Assembly (NCBI RefSeq): GCF_014287635.1
Contig: NZ_JACOPH010000005.1
Span: 1-64,000, forward strand
Direction: 5' to 3'
Length of the DNA: 64,000 nt
Origin: Roseburia zhanii
GTDB taxonomy: Bacteria; Bacillota; Clostridia; Lachnospirales; Lachnospiraceae
The notes below the pieces were generated by a model. The model searched no databases, was not told the DNA's origin, and saw only the letters and a list, made by a program, of their open reading frames with translations. Numbering within the stretch: position 1 is the stretch's first letter; each line of letters begins with the position of its first letter. The translations under genes and the position numbers were made by a program. Positions 6,937-16,564 of this stretch are shown piece after piece.

Positions 6937-7587
6937 TTAATCTCTCGTTTCTAATACTAATAAAACTCCACTTTTAAATGAGATCTCTGCTTTTTCATCT
7001 ATGATCTCATTACTGATGCCAAGCGAATTATAGCATACCAATGAAAAATCTGTCAGTGGATATTTCATGCCTCTTAATGTCAATCCTGTTACTTCCGGTG
7101 TAAACGGGATCAATGAAACATACTTTCCATACTGTTCTTTTCTGCCAATCTCAAATGACTGGTTTTCCATATGTATACGGTTATGGCTGTCTACTAAATA
7201 CATCTTGATCTGCTCTTTGAAACCGATGCCTAAGAGTTCTATGTTACCTAATACATGATCTAATCTGCTGCCGGTTCCTCCTAAAATGTGAATCTGTGTA
7301 CATTCTCTGTCAACTGCCTGATAAATGGCGGCTTCTGTATCCGTATCATCTTTTTCCGGTATCAGACGTTTCCATTCAATGCCTTCCTGCTTTTCAAAAA
7401 AAAGTAAAATTTCCTGATCTACAGAATCAAAATCTCCCACAATGATATCCGGTTTCATTCCTGCTTCATAAAAAAACTTCATACCGGAATCAACGGCGAT
7501 CACAAGATCTGGTTGCTGAACCTTGATATACTCCATACAAAATACTGTTTCCGCATATCCTCCTGATACGATCACTGCCTTTTTCAT
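6937..7587 (-). CDS. thiN: Thiamine diphosphokinase
   Basis: This 216-residue cytoplasmic enzyme transfers pyrophosphate from ATP to thiamine, making the cofactor thiamine diphosphate. The start MKKAVIVSGG and the motif PDIIVGDFDSVD (acidic residues that bind metal and ATP) are typical, as is the segment DDTDTEAAIYQA and GGTGSRLDHVLGNIELL. The length is normal for the family. It follows rpe by ten bases and is the last recognised enzyme of the prkC-rsgA-rpe-thiN run, the usual order in Firmicutes. The ribosome binding site TAGGAG precedes the start at 7587. No TPP riboswitch is seen upstream, in keeping with salvage of thiamine as part of a housekeeping operon. Confidence 0.92.
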   Translation of the reverse strand: MKKAVIVSGGYAETVFCMEYIKVQQPDLVIAVDSGMKFFYEAGMKPDIIVGDFDSVDQEILLFFEKQEGIEWKRLIPEKDDTDTEAAIYQAVDRECTQIHILGGTGSRLDHVLGNIELLGIGFKEQIKMYLVDSHNRIHMENQSFEIGRKEQYGKYVSLIPFTPEVTGLTLRGMKYPLTDFSLVCYNSLGISNEIIDEKAEISFKSGVLLVLETRD

Positions 7588-7597
7588 TTATCTGCTC

Positions 7598-8251
7598 CTA
7601 TTCTGACATATAAGATAAGAACTGTCTGACATTGTCTTCCACATCTCCATGGAAGATCGCACTTCCGGCAACAACAATATTTGCTCCGGCATCCATGACT
7701 TTACCGACATTGTCTAAAGTAACTCCGCCATCCACTTCTATATCTGTTTCTAAGCCCATTTCATTTATCATCTGTTTTAATTCCCATACTTTATCGATCG
7801 TACCCGGAATCAGTTTTTGACCTCCAAATCCCGGATTGACCATCATCACAAGAACCATATCGACTTCTTTTAAGACACCTGCAATCTGTTCTACCGGTGT
7901 CGAAGGTTTGATCGCTACCCCTGCGATGATCCCTTTTTCCTTGATCTTTTGTATGGTTCTCTCTAAGTTCGTACATGCTTCTGCATGAACTGTAAGCAGA
8001 TCTGCCCCTGCATCTACAAACTCATTGATATAACGTTCCGGTTCCTGAATCATCAGATGTACATCAAAGATTCTATCTGTCAGCGGACGGATCGATTTCA
8101 TAACCGGAAATCCCATAGAAATACTTGGTACAAACATACCATCCATAATATCAATATGCACATACTGTGCCCCTGCCCGATCGAGCAGTTCCACCTGACT
8201 CCCAAGCTTTGAAAAGTCTGAAGCCAGAATTGATGGTGATAAACAATTCAT
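7598..8251 (-). CDS. rpe: Ribulose-phosphate 3-epimerase
   Basis: This 217-residue TIM-barrel enzyme interconverts ribulose 5-phosphate and xylulose 5-phosphate in the pentose phosphate pathway. The family signature is clear: LSPSILASDF at the start, HIDIMDGMFVPSISMG (metal-binding His and Asp), FDVHLMI, VMMVNPGFGGQ and EVDGGV, which together supply the metal ligands and phosphate-binding loop. The ribosome binding site GGAGG precedes the start at 8251. It lies 19 bases after rsgA and 10 before thiN, so the genes are almost surely co-transcribed. No unusual features. Confidence 0.96.
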   Translation of the reverse strand: MNCLSPSILASDFSKLGSQVELLDRAGAQYVHIDIMDGMFVPSISMGFPVMKSIRPLTDRIFDVHLMIQEPERYINEFVDAGADLLTVHAEACTNLERTIQKIKEKGIIAGVAIKPSTPVEQIAGVLKEVDMVLVMMVNPGFGGQKLIPGTIDKVWELKQMINEMGLETDIEVDGGVTLDNVGKVMDAGANIVVAGSAIFHGDVEDNVRQFLSYMSE

Positions 8252-8270
8252 ATCACAGTTCCTCCATACA

Positions 8271-9149
8271 CTAATATCTTCTGTTCTCCCTTAATTCCCC
8301 ATATAAACTGACATAATTTTCATATCGGTTCGGATGAATCCTGCCCTCTTTTAAGGCTGCTTTGATCCCGCAGTCCGGTTCATGGATATGGCTGCACCCC
8401 TGAAACCTGCAGTTTTCCTCATAGGGTAGAAATTCTTCATAATATTTCCACAGATCTTCTGCTGAAAGTCCGGGAATATTTAATGAACTAAATCCCGGTG
8501 TATCCATAATATAGGTATTTCCCTCTATATGGATCAGTTCAGAATGTCTGGTCGTGTTTTTTCCCCGTTCGATCTTACGGCTGATATCTCCGGTTTCCAT
8601 ATTTGCATCCGGCTGCAAGAGATTGACCATGGAAGACTTTCCGACACCGGAAGGTCCTGCCACTGCACTTGTCTTATCTTTTAAAAGACTTTTTAACGGT
8701 TCAATCCCATGCTGCTTTTTCGTGCTTGTAAAAATAACCGGAAAGCCGCAGTTTTCATATATCTTCTCTATCTGTTCTACTTCTGTTTCCTCTAAGAGAT
8801 CTGACTTATTAAAGCAGATCGTCACCGGCACTTTCTGATAACGCATCATCACTAAAAATCGGTCTAATAAGTTATAGTTCGGTGTCGGTTTTGCTGCTGC
8901 AAAGATCAAAAGTGCCTGATCGATATTCGCAACTGCCGGACGGATCAGTTCATTTTTCCGTGGCAGGATTTCTGACACATTCCCCTTTTTTTCTCCTTCA
9001 TCCAAAACATCTATGATCACATTATCTCCTACAAGAGGTTTCATCTTCCGGTTACGGAAAACTCCTTTTGCCCTGCATTCATAGACTCCTGATCCGACTA
9101 CATGTACATAGTAAAAACCTGCGATTCCCTTAATGATCTTTCCCTGCAT
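8271..9149 (-). CDS. rsgA: Ribosome small subunit maturation GTPase RsgA
   Basis: This 292-residue circularly permuted GTPase checks late maturation of the 30S ribosomal subunit. An N-terminal OB fold (about 1-65) is followed by the G domain in permuted order: G4 NKSDLLEE, then G1 GPSGVGKSS, G2 region RHSELIHI and G3 DTPGFSSL. A C-terminal zinc knuckle is seen as C-x4-C-x-H-x5-C (CRFQGCSHIHEPDC). The start at 9149 has GGAAGGA just before it and lies eight bases past prkC. The pairing with a PASTA kinase is common in Firmicutes; in Bacillus the kinase phosphorylates ribosome GTPases of this type, which suggests the same link here. Confidence 0.95.
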   Translation of the reverse strand: MQGKIIKGIAGFYYVHVVGSGVYECRAKGVFRNRKMKPLVGDNVIIDVLDEGEKKGNVSEILPRKNELIRPAVANIDQALLIFAAAKPTPNYNLLDRFLVMMRYQKVPVTICFNKSDLLEETEVEQIEKIYENCGFPVIFTSTKKQHGIEPLKSLLKDKTSAVAGPSGVGKSSMVNLLQPDANMETGDISRKIERGKNTTRHSELIHIEGNTYIMDTPGFSSLNIPGLSAEDLWKYYEEFLPYEENCRFQGCSHIHEPDCGIKAALKEGRIHPNRYENYVSLYGELRENRRY

Positions 9150-9157
9150 AATCCTTC

Positions 9158-11227
9158 CTACTGCTTGGTAAACATGACATTTTCTGTCTGCTCTTTTGAA
9201 CTTCCGTCTGACAGATACCAGACGATCCTGATAGTTCCGCTGTCAATTTCTTCAATATCAGAAGCTGATATGGTATATGGAAATTTAGAGATCTTAATTC
9301 CACTCCAGCTCTGGATCGTTGTTCCATTAGAACCTTTTAATGAAATGTCTGCTGATACGACATCATCATTATCCGGTGCTGTCACTGTTGCCTTACAGGA
9401 GTAGTAATTCTTCTTGCTGCCGAGACTGATAACAAGTGTCACACCTGAGCCTTTCTCGACATACTTGCCTGCAGCAACACTCTGGCTGATGACTTTTCCT
9501 GCTTCTACGGTATCACTGTTCTCTGAAGTTGTACTTGATACAACAAGACCTGCCTGTGTCAACATGCTTGTTGCTTCTTCCTGTGTCCGGTTATAAACAT
9601 CCGGTACGGTCACTGCTTCTTTTCCCTGACTGACAACTAAGGTAACAGTGTCGCCTTTTTTGGCTGATGCATTTGCATCTGGTGTCTGGGAAATGACTTT
9701 GCCCGATGCAACCGTATCACTGTATGCATAATCACGCTTTGGTGAAAATCCCTGATCGGTCAATGTGTTCATTGCCGCATCACTGTCATATCCTACGACA
9801 TTTGGTACTTTCACTGTACCTGCACCGCTGCTGATATAGACATTGATCGTCGTATTGACATCTACGGAAGAACCTTCCTCTACGTCCTGTGACATGACCT
9901 GACCTTCTTCATAAGTATCTGATGCCTGTGTTCCAGCATTCCAGATGCCAAGTCCTAACTTATGCAGTTCACTTTTTGCTTCTTCATATGTCATGCCTGT
10001 TACTTTGATCATTGTAACAGAATCTGCCTTTTTCTTTTCTGTATTGATCACTGTATGCTGTTCTTCGGTATCTGTAACACTGTCTTTTTTGCTCTTTTTT
10101 GCACCGCCAAAAATACCTAGTACACTTCCAAGCAGATAAAGAACAAGACATACGATCAAAACGGCTGCAACAATCCCACCGATCGTAATGGCTTTTTCCA
10201 TCTTCGGATTTAAAAATCCGTCGTTATCATCATCTTCGCCGTCATCCACCGGTTCTTCATATACTTCCCTTCGTTCCGGTCTGTGTTCTTCTTTTGTTTC
10301 ACTTGGCTGATAGACTCTTGCATTTTTGATCTGACCTACTTCTTCTTCACTGATCACTCTTGTCTTGCCCTGACTGCCATTCGGAATCATTGTAACAAAA
10401 TCATCATTCGGGCTGATCAATACTTTCTTTAGATCGATCAGAAGATCGCTGATATTTTCATACCGGCGGTCCGGACTTTTCTGTGTACATTTTAGAATGA
10501 TCTTTTCAAGGCTGACCGGCAGGTCTGGTGCGTAGGCACTCGGTGCGACCATTTCTTCCTGTAAATGCTTGATTGCAACGGCAACTGTTGTATCTCCGTC
10601 AAACGGAACACGTCCTGTCACCATTTCATACATAACGATACCTAACGAATAAATATCACTTTTTCCATCTACAAATCCATTCCGTGCCTGTTCTGGTGAT
10701 GCATAATGCACCGATCCCATTACATCTGCACTGATGGTATTACTAGAAACTGCCCTTGCGATTCCAAAATCAGTAACTTTTGCCTTACCTTCTGTAGAAA
10801 TTAAGATATTCTGCGGTTTGATATCTCTGTGAATGATATGTTTTGCATGGGCTGCCTCCATGCCCCTGCCTACCTGAATGGCAATACTGACTGCTTCTTT
10901 ATAGGTCAGTCTGCCTTTTTTCTCGATATAGGTCTTAAGTGTCACTCCCTCTACATATTCCATGACAATATAGTGGAGTCCGGCCTCACTTCCTACATCA
11001 TATATATTTACAATGTTCGGATGCTCTAAGCTTGCTGCTGACTGTGCTTCTGTACGAAACTTGGTAACAAAATTCACATCCTCACTAAATTCCTGCTTCA
11101 ATACTTTTATGGCAACAAACCTGCCTAAGATATGGTCTCTTGCCCGATATACGTCTGACATTCCGCCAGCGCCGATCTTTTCCATGATTTCGTAGCGATC
11201 TGCTACAAACATTCCTGCTGCTAACAT
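9158..11227 (-). CDS. prkC: PASTA-domain serine/threonine protein kinase
   Basis: This membrane kinase senses muropeptides or lipid II outside and phosphorylates division, cell-wall and translation proteins inside. From the chosen ATG (11227, GGAGG six bases ahead) it has 689 residues. The kinase domain (about 8-270) has IGAGGMSDVYRARD, the lysine in VAIKVLKQ, HRDIKPQN, TDFGIAR and ASPEQA, so it looks active. A basic/acidic juxtamembrane stretch precedes one transmembrane helix (ITIGGIVAAVLIVCLVLYLL). Outside are three PASTA repeats (around VPNVVG, VPDVYN and the first at VTGMTYEEAK) and a final beta-rich domain of about 80 residues. An upstream in-frame ATG at 11239 lies inside the ribosome binding site and is less likely. 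The phosphatase stp precedes it. Confidence 0.93.
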   Translation of the reverse strand: MLAAGMFVADRYEIMEKIGAGGMSDVYRARDHILGRFVAIKVLKQEFSEDVNFVTKFRTEAQSAASLEHPNIVNIYDVGSEAGLHYIVMEYVEGVTLKTYIEKKGRLTYKEAVSIAIQVGRGMEAAHAKHIIHRDIKPQNILISTEGKAKVTDFGIARAVSSNTISADVMGSVHYASPEQARNGFVDGKSDIYSLGIVMYEMVTGRVPFDGDTTVAVAIKHLQEEMVAPSAYAPDLPVSLEKIILKCTQKSPDRRYENISDLLIDLKKVLISPNDDFVTMIPNGSQGKTRVISEEEVGQIKNARVYQPSETKEEHRPERREVYEEPVDDGEDDDNDGFLNPKMEKAITIGGIVAAVLIVCLVLYLLGSVLGIFGGAKKSKKDSVTDTEEQHTVINTEKKKADSVTMIKVTGMTYEEAKSELHKLGLGIWNAGTQASDTYEEGQVMSQDVEEGSSVDVNTTINVYISSGAGTVKVPNVVGYDSDAAMNTLTDQGFSPKRDYAYSDTVASGKVISQTPDANASAKKGDTVTLVVSQGKEAVTVPDVYNRTQEEATSMLTQAGLVVSSTTSENSDTVEAGKVISQSVAAGKYVEKGSGVTLVISLGSKKNYYSCKATVTAPDNDDVVSADISLKGSNGTTIQSWSGIKISKFPYTISASDIEEIDSGTIRIVWYLSDGSSKEQTENVMFTKQ

Positions 11228-11257
11228 ATTATCCTCCATTCTGTGCGTGCACTACCC

Positions 11258-11998
11258 TTAACCGTTCACTTCATCAGAAAATGGGTCAATGACTACTACT
11301 GTTATATTATCCTTCCCGCCATTTGCATTGGCAGCTAAAATCAATCTCTCTGCCTTTTCAGCGGTATCTCTCTGTCCTTTTATAATTGTACGGATCTCAC
11401 TATCCTCCACCATGTTCGTCAGTCCATCGGAACATAGGAGAATCTCATCTTCATGCTTAAGTTCTGTTTCAAAAAAATCAATCTCTATTTCTTTCGTGGC
11501 TCCTACTGCCCTTGTAATGATATTCTTATCGGGATGCTCTCTTGCTGTTTCCTTGTCAAGTTCTCCCCGTCTGACCATTTCTTCCACATAAGAATGATCT
11601 CTTGTAATCTGTCTGATCTCTCTGTTTACAAGATATAAGCGGCTGTCACCTACATTTGCAACATAGAGTTTATGATCTAAAACGGATGCTGCGACAACCG
11701 TCGTTCCCATTCCCTTCATGGAAATATCTTCTTCGGCTTTTTTAAGTATTTCTTCATTGGCAGCTTTTATTGCTTCTTCTAAAATAGATGCCGGCTGTGT
11801 CAAATGGGATGCTTTTGCAAATTTCACCATTGTTTCTACAGTATGCTTCGAAGCATATTCGCCTGCATTATGGCCTCCCATGCCATCAGCAACAATAAAA
11901 AGATTCGGCAGATTACCTACCGGCATCTCTGATGTATAAAAATAATCCTGATTCATTTTCCGGTGTATTCCAATATCTGTAATTGAAAATGTTTTCAC
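11258..11998 (-). CDS. stp: PP2C-type serine/threonine phosphatase (Stp/PrpC)
   Basis: This cytoplasmic metal-dependent phosphatase reverses the action of the neighbouring PASTA kinase. PP2C motifs are present: RKMNQD near the start, ADGMGGHNAGEYAS (metal-binding Asp-Gly), VANVGDSRLYL, ITRAVG, LLCSDGLTNMV and GGKDNITVVV. I chose the GTG at 11998 because it gives MKTFSITDIG, the usual family start, with AGGTGG before it; an earlier GTG at 12007 directly follows the rlmN stop. The kinase and phosphatase are adjacent as in most Firmicutes, and both follow rRNA modification genes in one operon. Confidence 0.93.
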   Translation of the reverse strand: MKTFSITDIGIHRKMNQDYFYTSEMPVGNLPNLFIVADGMGGHNAGEYASKHTVETMVKFAKASHLTQPASILEEAIKAANEEILKKAEEDISMKGMGTTVVAASVLDHKLYVANVGDSRLYLVNREIRQITRDHSYVEEMVRRGELDKETAREHPDKNIITRAVGATKEIEIDFFETELKHEDEILLCSDGLTNMVEDSEIRTIIKGQRDTAEKAERLILAANANGGKDNITVVVIDPFSDEVNG

Positions 11999-12007
11999 GT
12001 AATCCAC

Positions 12008-13045
12008 CTACCTCTCCATATATCTTTTTCGTAATTGTCCACAGGCACCATCAATATCTCTGCCCATTTCCCTTCTTATAGTAACATTTATCCCATATTT
12101 TTCAAGTTCATTTTTGAATGCTGCGACTGCATTCTCATTTGGCTGGGAAAAATCGCGTTCCTTGATCGGATTGACCGGAATTAAGTTTACATGGCAGTTG
12201 ATGTCTGAAACTAATCCTGCCAATGCACTGGCATCTTCCTTTGTATCGTTGACTCCGGCTACTAAACTATATTCAAATGTGATCCTTCGTTTCGTCTGTT
12301 TAAAATAATATCTGCATGCATCTAAAACTTCTGTGATCTGATACTTATTTGCTACAGGCATCAACTGTTTCCGCTTTTCCTGCGAAGAAGCATGCAGGGA
12401 AATCGCCAATGTCATCTGTAATTTTTCATCTGCTAACTGTCTGATCTTTGGTACAAGTCCACAGGTTGATACAGTTAAATTCCGCTGGCTGATATTCAGA
12501 CCATTTTCATCTGTCAAAAGTTCTATAAATTTTAAAAGATTCTCATAATTATCAAGCGGTTCTCCTGTTCCCATCACAACCACGTTAGAAACACGCTCTC
12601 CGATATCCCGTTCGATCCGATAGATCTGGTCTAACATTTCAGAAGGTTTCAGCCCTCTGACTAAACCGTCTAAGGTCGATGCACAGAAACGGCAGCCCAT
12701 ACGACAGCCCACCTGTGAGGAAATGCACACGGAATTACCAAATTTATAACGCATGAGTACGCTTTCAATGACATTTCCATCTTCTAACTGAAACAGATAT
12801 TTTCTCGTACCGTCCTGCTTCGAGATCTGTACATCTACCTGATGCAACGCTGTATAAGTACAGTTATTTTTTAATTTTTCTTTGAATGCATTCGAAAGAT
12901 TTGACATTTCATCTATAGATGGGGACAATTTCTGATGCATCCACTGATACAACTGCTTTGCACGAAATGGTTTTTCACCTGATTCCGTTACATAAGCAGT
13001 CAGTTCTGTTAAATTCATGGATTTGATATCTATTTTTTCTGTCAT
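12008..13045 (-). CDS. rlmN: Dual-specificity 23S rRNA/tRNA adenine-C2 methyltransferase RlmN
   Basis: This 345-residue radical SAM enzyme methylates C2 of A2503 in 23S rRNA and A37 in some tRNAs. The cluster-binding motif is C-x3-C-x2-C in GCRMGCRFCAS. SAM-binding GTGEPLDNY and the conserved C-terminal GACGQL (with the catalytic cysteine that forms the protein-RNA adduct) are present. The length is standard. It sits nine bases after rsmB and immediately before stp. Sequence fits native RlmN rather than the resistance enzyme Cfr, being in a housekeeping operon. Confidence 0.96.
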   Translation of the reverse strand: MTEKIDIKSMNLTELTAYVTESGEKPFRAKQLYQWMHQKLSPSIDEMSNLSNAFKEKLKNNCTYTALHQVDVQISKQDGTRKYLFQLEDGNVIESVLMRYKFGNSVCISSQVGCRMGCRFCASTLDGLVRGLKPSEMLDQIYRIERDIGERVSNVVVMGTGEPLDNYENLLKFIELLTDENGLNISQRNLTVSTCGLVPKIRQLADEKLQMTLAISLHASSQEKRKQLMPVANKYQITEVLDACRYYFKQTKRRITFEYSLVAGVNDTKEDASALAGLVSDINCHVNLIPVNPIKERDFSQPNENAVAAFKNELEKYGINVTIRREMGRDIDGACGQLRKRYMER

Positions 13046-13054
13046 ATTATTTCT

Positions 13055-14374
13055 CTATTTTCGAATAAATTTTGCCATATAGAATCCATCGCCTTCTCCC
13101 GCATCAGGAAAAATCTGACGTTCTAATAACAATGTAAATTCAGGATGGTTTGCTAAAAACCATGCGGTATTTTCTTCATTTTCCATCCGGTCGATCGTAC
13201 AAGTCGAATATAAAAGCGTGCCGCCATCTTTTACATATTCACAGACAACCGACAAAATCTGCCGCTGTAAGGCTGCAAGGCTTTTCTCTTTTTCCTCTGT
13301 CATACGGTAACGGATATCCGGCTTTTTCCGCAGGACACCAAGACCGGAACAGGGAAGGTCTGCGATCACTAAGTCTGCTTTTTTTATGGAGGCTTCATCT
13401 AGTATACAGGCATCCATCTGTTTTGCACAGATATTTTTCATGCCGCAGCGGCTGATGTTTTCTTTGATCAGATCCACTTTATATCCGGTCAGATCTCTCG
13501 CCTCAACCATACCTTCGCCCTGCATCAGTTCTGCCGCATGAAGGCTCTTGCCTCCGGGAGCACTACAGACATCGATCACATAATCTCCTGCCTTTGGTGC
13601 TGCCACATGCGTCACTAACATCGAACTTACATCCTGTACCGTAAAATCTCCCTGCACAAACTCCGGTATTCCTGCTAAATAGTCATATCCTGTCAGATAC
13701 ATCGCATAATCAAAATCCGGATATTCTTTTAATACAACCGGTTCTGCCTGAATTCCCTGCTTACTCAAAGATTCCATCAAGGCTTCTTTCGTGGTCTTTG
13801 TCAGATTGATTCGGATCGCCGTACCTTTTTTCGTCTGAAAAGATTCTGCGATCGTTTTCGCTTTATTCAGACCATAATCTTTGCTCCACTGTTTTAACAT
13901 CCACACCGGTACAGAAGTACGGACAGATATGGCTTCGTATGGATATTTTTTCTCATCGGGATATTCGATCTTCTCTAAATTCCTGCTGATATTCCTTAAG
14001 ACTCCGTTGACAAAACCTTTCAGATTCCGAAAGCCTTTCCGTTCTGCTAACTTAACCGCTTCATTACATGCTGCCGATGCCGGTACAGAGTCCATATATT
14101 TGAGCTGATACACACCCATACGCAAAATGCACCGGATCACCGGTTTCATCTTTTTTACTTTCGTATTGGAAAACTGATCGATGATATAGTCTAGTTCGAT
14201 CATATTTTCTAACGTGCCTTCACTGACTCTGGTGATAAAACTTCTTTCCTGCTTCGTTAAATACTGGTGCTTTTCTAAAACGGAAGATAATGCAATATGG
14301 CTGTATTCTTCTTCTTTCGTTACGGCAAGCAGAATCTCAAGAACTAATTCCCGTATATTGATCCCATCAGTCAT
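13055..14374 (-). CDS. rsmB: 16S rRNA (cytosine-C5-967) methyltransferase RsmB
   Basis: This 439-residue enzyme methylates C967 of 16S rRNA. The N-terminal NusB-like RNA-binding domain (about 1-140) is followed by the methyltransferase domain with SAM motif DVCSAPGGKSLHA, DLPCSGLGVLRKKPDIRY (PCS cysteine) and STCTIDRMENEEN (the catalytic cysteine in TCT). I chose the ATG at 14374, which has GGAGG ahead; the longer form beginning TTG would include that ribosome binding site as codons. The start overlaps the stop of the upstream protease gene by eight bases, pointing to coupled translation. Confidence 0.93.
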   Translation of the reverse strand: MTDGINIRELVLEILLAVTKEEEYSHIALSSVLEKHQYLTKQERSFITRVSEGTLENMIELDYIIDQFSNTKVKKMKPVIRCILRMGVYQLKYMDSVPASAACNEAVKLAERKGFRNLKGFVNGVLRNISRNLEKIEYPDEKKYPYEAISVRTSVPVWMLKQWSKDYGLNKAKTIAESFQTKKGTAIRINLTKTTKEALMESLSKQGIQAEPVVLKEYPDFDYAMYLTGYDYLAGIPEFVQGDFTVQDVSSMLVTHVAAPKAGDYVIDVCSAPGGKSLHAAELMQGEGMVEARDLTGYKVDLIKENISRCGMKNICAKQMDACILDEASIKKADLVIADLPCSGLGVLRKKPDIRYRMTEEKEKSLAALQRQILSVVCEYVKDGGTLLYSTCTIDRMENEENTAWFLANHPEFTLLLERQIFPDAGEGDGFYMAKFIRK

Positions 14375-15083
14375 CTCTGTTTCTTCCTCCAAATAAGATC
14401 ACCAGTCGAAGAAGCTGTAAAATAGCCGCTGCCGCACTTGCCACATAAGTAAACGCTGCTGCTTTTAAGACTTTTCTTGTCATCGGAAGTTCCTCGGAAT
14501 TTAAAATCCCTGTATTTCCTAATATTTTTAATGCCCTTCTTGATGCGTTAAATTCTACCGGAAGCGTCACAAGCTGAAAGATCACTGCAAACGAGAAGCA
14601 CAAAATTCCTAAATTGATCAGGAGTGTTCCTGTATTACTCGTAAAAAATAGTCCGATCAGAATGAGTGGCCATGAGATCGTTGAACCGAAATTTGCCACC
14701 GGAACTAATGCCCCGCGAATCGTAAGTGGTGCATAATTTTTCTGATGCTGGATGGCATGTCCACATTCATGTGCTGCAACACCGACTGCCGCAACAGATG
14801 TGGAGCCATAGACACTGTCTGATAAATTGAGTGTCTTATTTCTCGGATCGTAATGATCTGTCAGATTCCCTGATACATGGCGGATAGATACATCATAGAT
14901 CCCTGCTGAATTTAAAATACGTTCTGCCGCCTGTGCTCCTGTCATATTGCTCATACTGCGATAACGTGAATATTTGCTGTAAGTACTTTTCACTCCTGCA
15001 GATGCGATCAGGCAGATTATGGCTCCGATCAGAACCAGAAAATACGTTGGATCCCACCAGCTGTAAAGTCCATATCCATACAT
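14367..15083 (-). CDS. yugP: Membrane zinc metallopeptidase, YugP/DUF2268-like family
   Basis: This 238-residue protein has the zinc protease motif HExxH in AAHECGHAIQH near residue 105, with further conserved EFNASRRALKIL that may give the third ligand. Hydrophobic segments lie at about 10-30, 120-150, 150-180 and the C-terminus, so it is a membrane protease. It matches the YugP family common in Firmicutes and often found between fmt and rsmB. The substrate is unknown. A strong ribosome binding site (AAGGAGG) precedes the start at 15083, 14 bases after fmt. Confidence 0.88.
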   Translation of the reverse strand: MYGYGLYSWWDPTYFLVLIGAIICLIASAGVKSTYSKYSRYRSMSNMTGAQAAERILNSAGIYDVSIRHVSGNLTDHYDPRNKTLNLSDSVYGSTSVAAVGVAAHECGHAIQHQKNYAPLTIRGALVPVANFGSTISWPLILIGLFFTSNTGTLLINLGILCFSFAVIFQLVTLPVEFNASRRALKILGNTGILNSEELPMTRKVLKAAAFTYVASAAAAILQLLRLVILFGGRNRDD

Positions 15084-15096
15084 AATAATAACCTCC

Positions 15097-16032
15097 TTAC
15101 TCCATTGTTAAGATTGTCTGTTCCATAACCTCATATCCCCGTAAAAAGGCTTCAATATCCATCCTCTTTTTTCCTTCTAACTGTACTTCTAACAGGGAAA
15201 GTATGCCATCACCTGTCTGTATCTTTAATTCTTTTTTATTCACCATGACCACTTTTCCTGCATCTTTTGCATCTCCACCGGCTTCTACTGCTGCACGCCA
15301 GATCTTTAATGTCTTTCCGTTTAATTTTGTATAAGCACTTGGCCATGGATTTAACCCACGGATCAGACGCTCAATCGTAACTGCCGGCTGCATCCAGTCG
15401 ATATTTCCCATCTGCTTTTTAATCATGCCTACATGGGTTGCCTCTGCTTCATTCTGTTTTGTATAAACAGCAGTTCCATCTTCGATCGCCTGTATCGTAT
15501 GCACACAGAGTTTTGCTCCCACTTCCGCTAAACGGTCAAACAGACTGCCGCCTGTTTCATCTTCTGCTAATACTACTTCTGCTTTCTCGATCATGTCACC
15601 GGTATCTAACCCCGCGTCCATACGCATGGTCGTCACTCCCGAAACTGCATCTCCGTTGATGACTGCCCACTGGATCGGTGCTGCCCCGCGGTATTTCGGA
15701 AGCAAAGAAGCATGTACATTGACACAGCCGTACTTTGGCATCTCTAAGATCTCTTTTGGTAAAATCTGTCCAAACGCTGCCACGATCATGATGTCCGGCT
15801 GAAATTCTTTTAAATAAGCAATACATTCTGCTTCTCTGATACGGACCGGCTGGTAGACAGGTATATGATGTGCAGCCGCACACTCTTTTACCGGTGGAGC
15901 CTGCATGGATTTTCCTCTGCCCTTTGGCTTATCCGGCTGTGTCACTGCAAGCACGACTTCATGTCCGGCTGCAATAACTGCTTCTAATGTTCCTACTGCA
16001 AAATCCGGTGTTCCCATAAAAATAACACGCAT
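15097..16032 (-). CDS. fmt: Methionyl-tRNA formyltransferase
   Basis: This 311-residue enzyme formylates the initiator methionyl-tRNA using 10-formyltetrahydrofolate. Diagnostic motifs are RVIFMGTPDFA at the start, the folate-binding HASLLPKYRGAAPIQWA (catalytic His, with the conserved Asn just before in CVNVH), and DAGLDTGDMI (catalytic Asp). A C-terminal OB-like domain begins after about residue 205. It lies six bases downstream of def, the enzyme that later removes the formyl group, an ancient pairing. Confidence 0.96.
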   Translation of the reverse strand: MRVIFMGTPDFAVGTLEAVIAAGHEVVLAVTQPDKPKGRGKSMQAPPVKECAAAHHIPVYQPVRIREAECIAYLKEFQPDIMIVAAFGQILPKEILEMPKYGCVNVHASLLPKYRGAAPIQWAVINGDAVSGVTTMRMDAGLDTGDMIEKAEVVLAEDETGGSLFDRLAEVGAKLCVHTIQAIEDGTAVYTKQNEAEATHVGMIKKQMGNIDWMQPAVTIERLIRGLNPWPSAYTKLNGKTLKIWRAAVEAGGDAKDAGKVVMVNKKELKIQTGDGILSLLEVQLEGKKRMDIEAFLRGYEVMEQTILTME

Positions 16033-16038
16033 AAATGT

Positions 16039-16512
16039 TTATTCCTCCTCGTCATAAGAAACATCGTAGATATCGCCTTCTACAAGTTCTGTATACATAT
16101 GACCGTCTAAATGATCTAATTCATGGCAGATTGCCCTTGCTAAAAGTTCTGTTCCTTCTACTTCAAATTCTTCCATATTTTCATCGAAAGCCCTTGCAAT
16201 GACATGATTCGGTCTTGTCACCTGTCCGGCTTTACCCGGAAGACTAAGACAGCCTTCTCCTCCTGTCTGCTCTCCATCGGCTGCAATGATCCTTGGATTG
16301 ATCATTACAAGCGGGCCTTCTCCGATATCGATCGTAACGATACGTCTTAACACACCGACCTGTGGAGCGGCAAGTCCGACTCCGTTTGCATCATACATGG
16401 TTTCTAACATATCATCAATAAGCATCTGTATCTTTGGTGTTACTTCTTTCACTTCCCTGCAAACTTTATTAAGTACAGGATCTCCCTGTAATCTGATTGT
16501 TCTAAGTGCCAT
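16039..16512 (-). CDS. def: Peptide deformylase
   Basis: This 157-residue metalloenzyme removes the formyl group from new proteins. All three motifs are present: GVGLAAPQVG, EGCLSLPG (metal-binding Cys) and CHELDHLDG (HExxH). I chose the ATG at 16512, which follows AAAGGAGAAACT and gives MALRTIRLQGDP, the usual family start. A longer frame beginning at 16575 would overlap the end of priA and adds an unlikely basic extension. It precedes fmt in the priA-def-fmt operon. Confidence 0.96.
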   Translation of the reverse strand: MALRTIRLQGDPVLNKVCREVKEVTPKIQMLIDDMLETMYDANGVGLAAPQVGVLRRIVTIDIGEGPLVMINPRIIAADGEQTGGEGCLSLPGKAGQVTRPNHVIARAFDENMEEFEVEGTELLARAICHELDHLDGHMYTELVEGDIYDVSYDEEE

Positions 16513-16564
16513 AGTTTCTCCTTTATCTATCTTTTCAATCCTATTTTTCCTGTTAAAAATGCTT